From contig NZ_QZVS01000059.1 in the NCBI RefSeq assembly GCF_003602235.1, positions 1-42,307 on the forward strand: a stretch of 42,307 nucleotides of DNA, read 5' to 3'. Shown piece after piece: positions 34,669-42,307 of the stretch (positions within the stretch are counted from its first letter, which is position 1; each line of letters starts with the position of its first letter). The translations under genes and the position numbers were made by a program. Below the pieces are notes generated by a model that saw only the letters and a program-made list of their open reading frames with translations, made no database searches and was not told the origin of the DNA. Origin of the DNA: Cryobacterium melibiosiphilum. GTDB lineage: Bacteria > Actinomycetota > Actinomycetes > Actinomycetales > Microbacteriaceae.

Positions 34669-34708
34669 CACGTCGACCCCCGCGCCGTGCGGCGCGGGGG
34701 TCGACGTG
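34669..34708 (-). terminator. Terminator after the YccA/Bax-inhibitor gene
   Basis: CACGTCGACCCCCGCGCC and GGCGCGGGGGTCGACGTG form a perfect 18-bp stem with loop GTGC, 14 bp beyond the stop codon at 34723. It may also shield the 55-residue gene from read-through. Confidence 0.78.
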
Positions 34709-34722
34709 GTGGGGTCTGGCGG

Positions 34723-35496
34723 CTATTCGCCGCGCAGGATCGCGAAGATGCGCAGCAGTTCGACGTAGAGCCAAACGACGGTCAGCACGATGCCGAACGC
34801 AGCGGACCAGCCGTACTTGCGGGGGGCGCGGTTCTGCACGCCTTTCTGCACGAAGTCGAAGTCGAGCACGAGCGAGTACGCGGCGAGGATGACGGCGAAG
34901 AGCCCGATCGCTACGCCGAACCAGCCGCTGCGCATCGTGTCGGCGCCGGTGAAGACCATCAGGCCGAGGTTGATCAGCTGGAACACGCCGTAGCCGACCA
35001 TGGCGATGATGAAGACCTTGGTGGCCTTCTTCGAGGCGCGGATCTTGCCGCTGCGAAACAGGGCCAGGGTGACCCCGACCACGACGAGGGTCGCGAGGAT
35101 CGCCTGCGTGACGATGCCCTGGTAAGCACCGTTGAAGAGCATCGAGATGCCGCCGACGAAGAGGCCCTGGGCCGCCGCGAAGGTCAGGATCAGCGGAGCC
35201 GACGGCTCCTTCTTGAAGGTGTTGACCAGGCCGAGTACAAAACCGGCGATCGCGCCCGGAATCATCAGGATCGGGAACATCCAGCCGACCGCCGCGGCCA
35301 CGATCAGAACGGCGAAGGCGATGCCGGTCTTGGTGATCGTGTCTTCGTAGGTCATGTGACCGGTGTCCTGCGAACCCGCGGAGGGCTTGTTGTACATGTC
35401 CTGCAGGTCGTTGTCAGACAAGGTGCGGGAAGCCGCCAGCGCACCGGGGGCGCCGAACGCGGCGTTTCGGGAGAACGCGGGGTTGGAGGTTGCCAT
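34723..35496 (-). CDS. Bax inhibitor-1/YccA-like membrane protein (actinobacterial type)
   Basis: The 257-residue product from ATG 35496 has a polar N-terminus of about 55 residues and then seven membrane segments. Family features are FVLGLVNTFKKEPSAPLILTFAAAQGLFVGGIS, FNGAYQGIVTQAILAT, the SKKATKVFIIAMVGYGVFQLINLG segment and the acidic SLVLDFDFVQKGV near the last helices, where BI-1 relatives carry their conserved aspartates. Roles suggested for the superfamily include calcium leak and protease regulation; nothing in the context fixes one. It is divergent from the phosphodiesterase gene. Confidence 0.9.
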   Translation of the reverse strand: MATSNPAFSRNAAFGAPGALAASRTLSDNDLQDMYNKPSAGSQDTGHMTYEDTITKTGIAFAVLIVAAAVGWMFPILMIPGAIAGFVLGLVNTFKKEPSAPLILTFAAAQGLFVGGISMLFNGAYQGIVTQAILATLVVVGVTLALFRSGKIRASKKATKVFIIAMVGYGVFQLINLGLMVFTGADTMRSGWFGVAIGLFAVILAAYSLVLDFDFVQKGVQNRAPRKYGWSAAFGIVLTVVWLYVELLRIFAILRGE

Positions 35497-35530
35497 GTAA
35501 ATCGCAGCTCACAATCAAGTTAGGTAGACG

Positions 35531-35566
35531 GGACCCCCCTATAGAGGGAGTACCCACCACTGTATC
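35531..35566 (-). promoter_or_regulatory. Possible promoter of the YccA-like gene
   Basis: On the minus strand GATACA (35566-35561), a 17-bp spacer and TATAGG (35543-35538). The expected start near 35531 would leave a leader of about 35 nt. The rest of the 189-bp divergent spacer holds the glpQ promoter box and nothing else I can name. Confidence 0.4.
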
Positions 35567-35673
35567 GAAGAGCCCCTCCGATTGCAGCGGCCATCAGTGG
35601 ATTTACAGCCTCCGGCGCCCGTGGCACGAGGCGCCGAAAGTCGCTCGGGCACGGGGAACGCCGACCACAGGAC

Positions 35674-35685
35674 TAGCCTGATCTG
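35674..35685 (+). promoter_or_regulatory. Leaderless promoter box for the phosphodiesterase gene
   Basis: TAGCCT (35674-35679) is followed by 6 nt and ATG 35686; no Shine-Dalgarno sequence is present. Confidence 0.5.
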
Positions 35686-36717
35686 ATGCATCCGTTAGTC
35701 ATCGGTCACCGCGGCGCCAGCGGTTACCGCCCCGAACACACCCGCTCCGCCTACGAACTCGCGTTCGCGCTCGGCGCCGACGCCGTCGAACCCGATGTGG
35801 TCGCCTCGAAGGACGGCGTGCTCGTCGTGCGCCACGAGAATCAGATCAGCGAGACGACGGATGTCGCCGATCACCCCGAATTCGCCGCCCGCCACACGAC
35901 CAAAACCGTTGACGGCAAGGTCTTGACCGGTTGGTTCACCGAGGACTTCACCTGGGGGGAGCTCCGCACCCTCGGCATGCGCGAACGCCTCCCGGCGCTG
36001 CGCAAGAACAGCGCGAGCTTCGATGGGCAGTTCCCCATGCTGCGGCTGCGCGACGTCATGAAGCTCGTCGACCGGGCCGCGGAGATCGCCCGGGCGCCCC
36101 GCAGCATGGTGGCCGAGCTGAAGCATCCGTCCTATTTCGCGTCGATCGGGCTGCCGCTCGACGAACTGTTCGCCGCCGAGATCAACCGGGCCGGCTGGAA
36201 TGCGGGCGACGGCCGCCTCATCACCGAGAGCTTCGAACCGACCGTGCTCGCCCAGCTGCACGCCCGCGGCGTGTACGGCAAGCGGATCCTGCTGCTCGAA
36301 GCCCGGGGCAAACCGGTCGACCTGGTCTCCCGGCTCGGCGCCGACGCTCCGCGCTACGCCCACTACCTGACCGACGCCGGCCTGTACGACCTGCGCGGCA
36401 CGGTCGACGGAGTCAGCGTGCCCAAATCGCTCATTCTCGAAACGGACGAGGGCGGTACCGTCACCGGGGCGAGCCCCCTCGTCGACGCGGCCCACGCCGC
36501 CGGCCTGTATATCTACTGCTGGAGCCTGCGCCCCGAGAACCGTTTTCTCGCGCCGAGTTTTCGCCGCGGCCGATACAAGGCCCAGTTCGGCAACTGGTCC
36601 GCGGAGTTCCGCACCATCATGGGCTCCGGCGTCGACGGCGTGTTCGTCGACCACCCCGACCTCGCGGTAATGGTGCGCGCCGAACTGCAGCGCGAAGAGG
36701 AACTGCTGCTCGGCTGA
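35686..36717 (+). CDS. Glycerophosphodiester phosphodiesterase (cytoplasmic, GlpQ/UgpQ-like)
   Basis: The enzyme hydrolyses glycerophosphodiesters to glycerol 3-phosphate and an alcohol. The 343-residue product has no signal peptide, so it resembles cytoplasmic UgpQ in location. The GDPD barrel has the catalytic His8-Arg9 in GHRGASGYRPEHT with metal ligand Glu17, then Glu35/Asp37 in VEPDVVASKDG and His50 in VVRHE. The C-terminal strand GVDGVFVDHPDLAV is typical. Residues 60-110 form an insertion (TTKTVDGKVLTGWFTEDFTW) common in longer family members. The product could feed GlpD (26382), but the two genes are 7.5 kb apart. Confidence 0.93.
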   Translation: MHPLVIGHRGASGYRPEHTRSAYELAFALGADAVEPDVVASKDGVLVVRHENQISETTDVADHPEFAARHTTKTVDGKVLTGWFTEDFTWGELRTLGMRERLPALRKNSASFDGQFPMLRLRDVMKLVDRAAEIARAPRSMVAELKHPSYFASIGLPLDELFAAEINRAGWNAGDGRLITESFEPTVLAQLHARGVYGKRILLLEARGKPVDLVSRLGADAPRYAHYLTDAGLYDLRGTVDGVSVPKSLILETDEGGTVTGASPLVDAAHAAGLYIYCWSLRPENRFLAPSFRRGRYKAQFGNWSAEFRTIMGSGVDGVFVDHPDLAVMVRAELQREEELLLG

Positions 36718-36747
36718 CCTCCCGGAACGGGTGTCAGACGCCTCGCC

Positions 36748-36753
36748 TAGAAT
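36748..36753 (+). promoter_or_regulatory. Possible -10 box of pcrA
   Basis: TAGAAT stands 10 nt before ATG 36764, leaving at most a leader of a few bases; a short run GAACTC is the only sequence between, and no Shine-Dalgarno match is present. Confidence 0.4.
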
Positions 36754-36763
36754 TGAACTCGAT

Positions 36764-39286
36764 ATGACACCCTCTTCTGCTCCGGAATACCAGCCGCCTG
36801 CGCGCCCCGCCCAGACGGGACGTTCGGCAACCCCGATCATCCTCGACGGCCACGGCGGCCCGGTCGGCACGGCCGGGGCGGGTTCCGGCGGCGAGCACCG
36901 CAGCCACCTGCTCGACGGGCTCAACCCGCAACAACGCGAAGCCGTCGAATACCGCGGGCAGGCGCTGCTGATCATCGCCGGTGCCGGCTCGGGCAAGACC
37001 AGCGTGCTCACCCGCCGGGTCGCGAGCCTCCTGGAGACCCGGGATGCCTGGCCGAGCCAGATTCTGGCGATCACCTTCACCAACAAGGCCGCTGCTGAGA
37101 TGCGTGAACGGGTGCAGGCGATTCTCGGTGACGGGGCATCCGGCATGTGGATCAGCACGTTCCACTCGTCGTGCGTGCGCATTCTGCGGCGGGAGGCCGA
37201 CAAGATCGGCCTGTCGAGTAGCTTCAGCATCTACGACTCGGCCGACACCAAGGTCACCCTGAAGCGCATCATCAAGAGCCTCGACGCCGACACCTACGGG
37301 TTCACGCCCGGATCGGCCGGCGCCAAGATCTCCAAGCTCAAGAACGAGCTCGCCGATGTCGACTCCTACGCCCGCAACGCGAACATGAGCGACCCGCAGG
37401 AGGTCATGTTCGTCGAGATTTTCCGCCAGTACACGGCCCGGCTGCGCGCCGCGAGCGCCCTCGACTTCGACGACCTGATCGGCGAGACGGTCTACCTGTT
37501 CCGGGCGTTTCCGGATGTCGCCGCCCTCTACCGACGCCGGTTCCGGCACCTGCTGGTCGACGAGTACCAGGACACCAACCACGCCCAGTACGCCTTCGTG
37601 CACGAACTGACCCGGCCGGTCAGCCCTGCGCTGGCGGAGCAGATGGACCGGGACGGCGTGCACGTGCGCAACCTGCGCGACGCGAGCGGCGGCATCCCGG
37701 GCGCCTCGTTGACCGTGGTCGGTGACTCCGACCAGTCCATCTACGCGTTCCGCGGCGCCGACACCCGCAACATCACCGAGTTTGAACGGGACTACCCGGG
37801 CGCGAAGGTGATCCTGCTCGAGCAGAACTACCGGTCGACGCAGAACATCCTCTCGGCGGCGAACGCCGTGATCGGTCACAATTTCGACCGCAAAGACAAG
37901 AAGCTCTGGAGTGCCGGCGGCGACGGCGAGAAGATCGTGGGCTTCACCGCCTACTCGGGCCACGACGAGGCCCAGTTCGTCTCCGACGAGATCGACGTGC
38001 TGCACCGCGCCGGCATGGCCTACCGCGATATGGCCGTGTTCTACCGCACCAACGCGCAGACCCGCGCGCTCGAAGAAATCCTGGTGCGCTCCGCCACGCC
38101 GTACCGCGTGGTCGGCGGAACCAAGTTCTATGAACGCGGCGAGATCAAGGATGCCCTCGCCTACCTGATCGCGGTCGCCAACCCGGTCGACGAACTCGCC
38201 CTGCGGCGCATTCTGAACACCCCCAAGCGCGGCATCGGCCCCGCGACCGAAACCGCGCTCGCGAGCTTCGCCGACGACAACGACTTCACCTTTCGCCAGG
38301 CGATGCGGTCGTCGAGCGCGCTGGGCCTCGGCCCGAAGGTCACCGGCGCGATCCTGAAACTCGCCGAACTACTCGACGCCGCCGCGCTGATGCTCGTGCC
38401 CACGGTCATCGCCGAAGACGGCACCGGCACCGGCGGCTCCAACGTCAGCGAGGTGCTCGAGTTTCTGCTCGAGGGCAGCGGCCTGCTCGCCGTGCTGCGC
38501 GGCAGCCGGGACCCGCAAGACGAGGCCCGCGCCGAGAACATCGAGGAACTCGTCGCCCAGACCAAGGACTTCAACAAGGAGAACCCCGATGGGGGGCTCG
38601 TCGACTTTCTCACCCAGGTCTCGCTCGTCGCGGCTGCCGACGACCTCGACGACGCCTCCGGAACGGTGTCGCTCATGACGCTGCACACCGCGAAGGGCCT
38701 CGAATACGAAGCCGTGTTCCTGACCGGCATCGAGGAGGGCCTGCTGCCGCACCAGATGTCCGCGAACGAACCCGGCGGCCCCGCCGAAGAACGCCGCCTG
38801 TTCTACGTCGGCATCACCCGGGCCAGGCAGCGGCTGTACCTCTCGCTGGCCATGACACGCGCCCAGTTCGGCGATATCAACGTGGCGATGCCGAGCCGAT
38901 ACCTGCAAGAGATCCCCGCCGAGCTGATGGACTGGCGGCAGTCGCCGGGCATGGCGAACTCCCGTGGCGGCACCCAGCCGCGCGCCCTCAACGTGCGCCG
39001 CGACGGCTACGGCGGCGGCTTCAACGGCCGCAGCAAAGAACTCGCCGGGCTGCCGCCGGCGCCCCCCAAGACGAAGACCGAATGGGCGAACCGCATCACC
39101 GGAACCGTGCGCGACAACGGCAGCCTGACGCTCGAAGCGGGCGACCGCATCCGTCACGTTGATTTCGGCGACGGACTCGTGAACCAGGTCACCGGCGAGG
39201 GCACCAAACGCATCGCGCACGTGCAGTTCGACACCTCCGGGGCCAAGAAACTGCTGATCAAGGTCGCACCGATCGAAAAGCTCTAG
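36764..39286 (+). CDS. pcrA: ATP-dependent DNA helicase PcrA/UvrD
   Basis: This superfamily 1A helicase moves 3' to 5' and acts in repair and replication-fork maintenance. The 840-residue product from ATG 36764 has a disordered N-terminus of about 50 residues, then LNPQQREAVEY (Q motif), Walker A AGAGSGKTSVLTRR, motif Ia AITFTNKAAAEMRERV, motif II VDEYQDTN, motif III GDSDQSIYAFRGAD, motif IV QNYRST, motif V TLHTAKGLEYEAVFLTGIEEGLLPH and motif VI RRLFYVGITRARQRL. The C-terminal 50 residues (DRIRHVDFGDGLVNQV) form the PcrA Tudor-like domain that binds RNA polymerase in Bacillus. An insertion near the central GTGTGGSNVSE lies in the 2B region. Confidence 0.97.
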   Translation: MTPSSAPEYQPPARPAQTGRSATPIILDGHGGPVGTAGAGSGGEHRSHLLDGLNPQQREAVEYRGQALLIIAGAGSGKTSVLTRRVASLLETRDAWPSQILAITFTNKAAAEMRERVQAILGDGASGMWISTFHSSCVRILRREADKIGLSSSFSIYDSADTKVTLKRIIKSLDADTYGFTPGSAGAKISKLKNELADVDSYARNANMSDPQEVMFVEIFRQYTARLRAASALDFDDLIGETVYLFRAFPDVAALYRRRFRHLLVDEYQDTNHAQYAFVHELTRPVSPALAEQMDRDGVHVRNLRDASGGIPGASLTVVGDSDQSIYAFRGADTRNITEFERDYPGAKVILLEQNYRSTQNILSAANAVIGHNFDRKDKKLWSAGGDGEKIVGFTAYSGHDEAQFVSDEIDVLHRAGMAYRDMAVFYRTNAQTRALEEILVRSATPYRVVGGTKFYERGEIKDALAYLIAVANPVDELALRRILNTPKRGIGPATETALASFADDNDFTFRQAMRSSSALGLGPKVTGAILKLAELLDAAALMLVPTVIAEDGTGTGGSNVSEVLEFLLEGSGLLAVLRGSRDPQDEARAENIEELVAQTKDFNKENPDGGLVDFLTQVSLVAAADDLDDASGTVSLMTLHTAKGLEYEAVFLTGIEEGLLPHQMSANEPGGPAEERRLFYVGITRARQRLYLSLAMTRAQFGDINVAMPSRYLQEIPAELMDWRQSPGMANSRGGTQPRALNVRRDGYGGGFNGRSKELAGLPPAPPKTKTEWANRITGTVRDNGSLTLEAGDRIRHVDFGDGLVNQVTGEGTKRIAHVQFDTSGAKKLLIKVAPIEKL

Positions 39287-39287
39287 C

Positions 39288-40376
39288 ATGGCTTGGGTTG
39301 ACCCGGCGGCGCCCGACCGCGGGCGCCGGCCGGAATCGTTGCTGCAGTTTCTGCGCTCGCTGCGCGGCTGGCAGTTTGAGGTCGCCTCGCGCGCGGCGGT
39401 CTCGGTGGCCGTTCCGCTCGCGGTGCTCGCCTCGGTCGGCCGGCTCGACTGGGCCGCCTACGCCGCGTTCGGCGCGATGACGAGCCTCTATGGGCGCAAC
39501 GAGCCCTACCGGCAGCGGATGCGCACGGTCACCGCCGCCGGACTGCTCATGCTCGCGATCATCGCCTTCGCCCTGACGCTGGCGAACTTCGGTGCCGGAC
39601 TGCTCGCCCTGACCGGCGGGCTCGTGCTCGTGCTCACGGTGAGCATTGTGCTCTGCCGCACCCTCGGCCTGTTCCCCGGCACGCCGATCTTCTTCGTCTT
39701 CGGCTACGCCGTCGTCGCCGAGATCGCTGTTCCGGCGGAGGAGTTCGGGCCGCGGTTGCTCGTGGCGGTAGCGGGGGCATCCGTCGCCTGGGCGCTGACG
39801 ATGTCGGGCTGGCTGCTGCGCCGCCTTGCCGGCCGCCGCGAACCGGCCCTGTTCAAGGAACTGTCCCGGGCCGCGACCGTGCGTCCGCGAGCCGTCGCCG
39901 ACCCGCAGGTGTGGCTGAACGTGGCGCAGAACGTGATTGGCGCCCTGCTGGCGGGCGCGCTCGCGATGTCGTTCGGCCTCGGGCATGCCTACTGGGCGGT
40001 CATCGCGGTCGTGGCCGTGCTGCCGCCGCCGCACGCCGCACACTCGGTGTCACGGGCCTTTCACCGCATCATCGGCACGGTGCTGGGTCTGGGGGTGGCG
40101 GGGCTCGTGCTGCTGCCGGATCCGCCGGTCTGGGTGCTCATTCTGGTCATCGCGGTCGCCCAGTTCGGGGCCGAGCTGTTCATCGGCCGGCACTATGGCG
40201 CCGCGCTGCTGTTTGTGACGCCGCTCGCCCTGACGGTCGTGCACCTCGTGAGCCCCGAGCCGGTGGCGACCCTGCTGGTCGACCGGGTGCTCGAGACCAC
40301 GCTCGGCGGAGTGGTCGCCCTCGGCATCGTGCTCCTCGTGCAGGCCGCCCAGCGCCGCCGGCTGCGCTCTGCCTGA
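39288..40376 (+). CDS. FUSC-family membrane protein (aromatic acid exporter-like)
   Basis: The 362-residue product starts 1 bp after the pcrA stop. It has two groups of membrane helices, about 30-175 and 210-355, separated by a cytoplasmic stretch with REPALFKELSRAATVRPRAVADP. This half-length FUSC layout, with SRAAVSVAVPLAVLA, YAAFGAMTSLYGRNEPYRQRMRT and HRIIGTVLGLGVAG, is shared with putative aromatic-acid and fusaric-acid efflux proteins. No ribosome binding site other than pcrA coding sequence precedes it, so translational coupling to pcrA is likely. The substrate is unknown. Confidence 0.85.
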   Translation: MAWVDPAAPDRGRRPESLLQFLRSLRGWQFEVASRAAVSVAVPLAVLASVGRLDWAAYAAFGAMTSLYGRNEPYRQRMRTVTAAGLLMLAIIAFALTLANFGAGLLALTGGLVLVLTVSIVLCRTLGLFPGTPIFFVFGYAVVAEIAVPAEEFGPRLLVAVAGASVAWALTMSGWLLRRLAGRREPALFKELSRAATVRPRAVADPQVWLNVAQNVIGALLAGALAMSFGLGHAYWAVIAVVAVLPPPHAAHSVSRAFHRIIGTVLGLGVAGLVLLPDPPVWVLILVIAVAQFGAELFIGRHYGAALLFVTPLALTVVHLVSPEPVATLLVDRVLETTLGGVVALGIVLLVQAAQRRRLRSA

Positions 40377-40450
40377 CCGGCGCCTCGGCCGTGCTGGCAG
40401 CCGGGTGCGCGGGGTGCGCGGGTTGCGTCGGGGTGCGTCGGCGGCCGGCG

Positions 40451-40542
40451 GCATAACTCCTGCAGTTTGCCCGATCGGCCGAAACGTTGCCCGTCTTTCC
40501 GGGCTTTGGTAGGAGTGGCCGCAGAATCTGCAGGAGTTATGC
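40451..40542. repeat. 92-bp element with perfect 15-bp terminal inverted repeats
   Basis: GCATAACTCCTGCAG (40451-40465) is matched exactly by CTGCAGGAGTTATGC (40528-40542), with 62 bp between. The pairing continues outward after one mismatch (GGC/GCC). The interior contains GCCCGATCGGCCGAAACG and GCCCGTCTTTCCGGGC. It could be a small MITE-like element or a long stem with a structured loop. The rest of the 276-bp spacer (40377-40652) holds GGGTGCG-type runs and no gene. Confidence 0.75.
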
Positions 40543-40652
40543 AGCCGCCTCGGGCGCGGGTCGGCCGCTGCATCGGAACCGCAGTGCCGCATCACAGGTT
40601 TTTCTCAGCGTCCCGATAGCTGTTCGATGAGGTCGGCCGGGATGCTCTTCTC

Positions 40653-42101
40653 ATGACCCTCGACACGCGCAGTACCCGACCCGGCACCAGCCCCGCGCCC
40701 CGGGCCGCTCGCGTCCCCGCCCCGGCTCCCGGCCGGCTGCCCGTACGCCCCGCTTACACGAAGCGGATGCGCCTGGCCGACACCCTGCAGACCCTCTGCA
40801 TCACCTCGGTCGCCCTCGTCGTCGCCATCTTCCTCGCCGACGGCGGGGCGGCCGACTTCGGCACCTTCGCCGACACGCTGACCTCGATCGGGATCCTCGC
40901 CGGCCTGATCGGCACCGACCTGCTGCTCGTCATGATGCTGCTCGCCTCCCGCCTGCCGCCCATCGACCGGGCCTTCGGCCACGACAGTGCCATGGCACTG
41001 CACCAGCAACTGGGCAAACCGGCCCTCTACCTGCTACTCGGCCACGCCGTGTTCCTGATCGGCGGCTATGCGGCCGCCGAGAACGTGAATGTGTTCGCCG
41101 AGACCTGGAGCATGTTCTTCACCCTGCCCGACATGCCGCTCGCCTTCCTCGGCCTCGGCCTGCTGATCGCGGTCGTCGTCACCTCGCTCGTCATCGTGCG
41201 GCGTCGCTTTCGCTACGAGGCCTGGCACGCCGTGCACCTGCTCGGCTATCTCGCGGTGCTGGTCTCCGTCCCGCACCAGTTGAGCGTCGGCGGACTGCTC
41301 GCCGAAGGCGCCATCGCCCGCTACTACTGGCTCACCCTGTACCTCGGGGTGGCTGCCGCCATCATCGTCTACCGGTTCGTGCTGCCGATCGTGCGGTCGC
41401 TGCGTCACCAACTGGTCGTCGACCGTATCGAACGGATCGCCCCCGGTGTGGTGTCGATCACCCTGACGGGCCGCGAGGTGAACAAGCTGCGCGCCGAGAG
41501 TGGGCAGTTCTTCATCTGGCGGTTCTGGAGCCAGGGGCTCTGGTGGCAGGCGCATCCGTTCTCGCTGTCGGCCGCGCCGACCAACGACAGCCTCCGCATC
41601 ACCGTGCGGGCCCTCGGTGACGCTTCGGCGGACCTGCCGAATCTGCCCCGCGGCACCCGCGTGAGCTTCGAGGGCCCCTACGGCATCTTCACCGACCGCG
41701 CCCGCACCGCCCCGCACCTCGTGCTGGTCGCCGCCGGCATCGGGGCGGCGCCGATTCGGTCGCTGCTCGAGAACGCCGACTTCGCCCCGGGCGGCGCCAC
41801 GGTGCTGCTGCGCTCGCACAGCGTCGGCGACAGCTACCTCAGCAGCGAGATCATCGAACTCTGCCAGCGCCGCGGCGCCGAGCTGCGCATCATCGCCGGC
41901 ACACGTGCACCCCGCGGTGACAGCTGGCTGCCGGCGGATGCCGCCGCCGCCCGCATCACCCTCCGCACGCTGGTTCCGCAGCTGCGCTACTCCGACGTGT
42001 ATGTCTGCGGCCCCCGCCGCTGGACCGACGCCGTCGTGCGCGACGCGCGTTCGGCGGGCCTGCCCACCCGACAGATTCACTACGAAAGGTTTGATTGGTG
42101 A
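40653..42101 (+). CDS. Ferric reductase-like transmembrane flavoprotein (FNR-type ferredoxin reductase family)
   Basis: The 482-residue product passes electrons from NAD(P)H across the membrane. Residues 1-38 are polar. Six membrane segments lie at about 43-250 and form a ferric-reductase-like heme domain; candidate heme ligands are His117, His131, His192/195 and His208. From about 255 a FAD/NAD domain follows: HPFSLSAAP (301-309) for FAD, FEGPYG (339-344), VLVAAGIGAAPIRSLLE (357-373) for the nucleotide and VYVCGPRRWTDAV near the C-terminus. It lacks a 2Fe-2S domain. The stop overlaps the next start (GTGA), tying it to an exported partner. Confidence 0.9.
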   Translation: MTLDTRSTRPGTSPAPRAARVPAPAPGRLPVRPAYTKRMRLADTLQTLCITSVALVVAIFLADGGAADFGTFADTLTSIGILAGLIGTDLLLVMMLLASRLPPIDRAFGHDSAMALHQQLGKPALYLLLGHAVFLIGGYAAAENVNVFAETWSMFFTLPDMPLAFLGLGLLIAVVVTSLVIVRRRFRYEAWHAVHLLGYLAVLVSVPHQLSVGGLLAEGAIARYYWLTLYLGVAAAIIVYRFVLPIVRSLRHQLVVDRIERIAPGVVSITLTGREVNKLRAESGQFFIWRFWSQGLWWQAHPFSLSAAPTNDSLRITVRALGDASADLPNLPRGTRVSFEGPYGIFTDRARTAPHLVLVAAGIGAAPIRSLLENADFAPGGATVLLRSHSVGDSYLSSEIIELCQRRGAELRIIAGTRAPRGDSWLPADAAAARITLRTLVPQLRYSDVYVCGPRRWTDAVVRDARSAGLPTRQIHYERFDW

Positions 42102-42307
42102 GATCACGCGCAGTACTCCTGGCCGCCGTGGCTTCCGTCTCGGTGCTCGGCATCGGGTGGCAGCTCGGCACCCAATCCATCGAGGCGTCGCAGAGCCTGA
42201 CCGCCTCGGGCAACACGGCGAGCACGGCCGGTTCGACCACGACGACGGATGCCGCGGCCCGGGCCGCGCAGGCCGCTCACGATGCCGCCGCGGCGGCGGC
42301 CGCCGCC
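42098..42307 (+). CDS. Exported protein start, probable FMN-binding partner (runs off window)
   Basis: From GTG 42098 the frame stays open for 70 codons to the window end. Residues 1-24 are a signal peptide or membrane anchor (VRSRAVLLAAVASVSVLGIGW), followed by a Ser/Thr/Ala/Gly linker, then a run of Ala with His. No domain is reached. The call rests on context: in Actinobacteria a ferric reductase-like FNR protein is commonly followed by an exported FMN-binding protein and ApbE, which attaches the flavin. The ribosome binding site GAAAGG lies in the previous gene. The product assignment is inference. Confidence 0.6.
   Translation, partial: MRSRAVLLAAVASVSVLGIGWQLGTQSIEASQSLTASGNTASTAGSTTTTDAAARAAQAAHDAAAAAAAA

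Overview
The window is a high-GC actinobacterial chromosome segment, most likely from the family Microbacteriaceae (Cryobacterium/Leifsonia-like). Reasons: GC-rich codon choice, many GTG starts and some TTG starts, many genes that appear leaderless (TANNNT box 6-7 nt before the start codon), CIRCE-type control of groES, a GuaB3 paralogue, and the order truA-rplM-rpsI-glmM-coaA-glmS-acpS-tsaEBD. No rRNA, tRNA, insertion sequence, prophage or CRISPR array is visible. The content is mostly core metabolism; the unusual material lies in intergenic repeats and in a few oddly built proteins.

Layout. 1-1344: a membrane acyltransferase (minus strand, runs off the edge). 1470-5221: truA, a 62-bp tandem-repeat spacer, ribosomal proteins rplM-rpsI and glmM. 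5294-8137: coaA and glmS diverge from a 33-bp spacer holding two opposed leaderless promoters and a dyad. 8154-12344: acpS, tsaE, a TauE-type permease, tsaB, rimI, tsaD (tRNA t6A synthesis, mostly with 4-bp overlaps). 12416-14059: three small Pro/Tyr/Gly-rich DUF4190-like membrane proteins. 14112-15302: a THUMP-like methyltransferase, divergent from groES, which has two CIRCE-like operators. 15829-16788: rarD. 16868-23318: a branched-chain amino-acid type ABC system: a shortened binding-protein paralogue, a full binding lipoprotein, and on the opposite strand livH-livM-livG-livF, in which LivH carries an added exported N-terminal domain. 23565-28124: guaB, guaB3, glpD. 28364-31284: a KhtT/KhtU-type K+/H+ antiporter pair and a SURF1 protein. 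31309-33389: a DUF3817 protein and guaA. 33537-36717: an alpha/beta hydrolase, a 55-residue membrane protein missed by usual length cut-offs, a YccA/Bax-inhibitor protein and a cytoplasmic glycerophosphodiester phosphodiesterase. 36764-40376: pcrA and a FUSC-family transporter. 40653-42307: a flavin/heme transmembrane reductase and the start of an exported partner, probably an FMN-binding protein.

How the genes fit together: glmS and glmM make cell-wall amino sugars; guaB and guaA make GMP from IMP; glpD and the phosphodiesterase feed glycerol 3-phosphate metabolism; tsaE/tsaB/tsaD make t6A; the liv genes form one importer. The points most worth a second look are the LivH fusion, the minimal LivJ-like lipoprotein, the 62-bp minisatellite before rplM, the coaA/glmS promoter pair, the nested 60-bp dyad at 19127-19186, the 92-bp inverted-repeat element at 40451-40542 and the 55-residue membrane protein.
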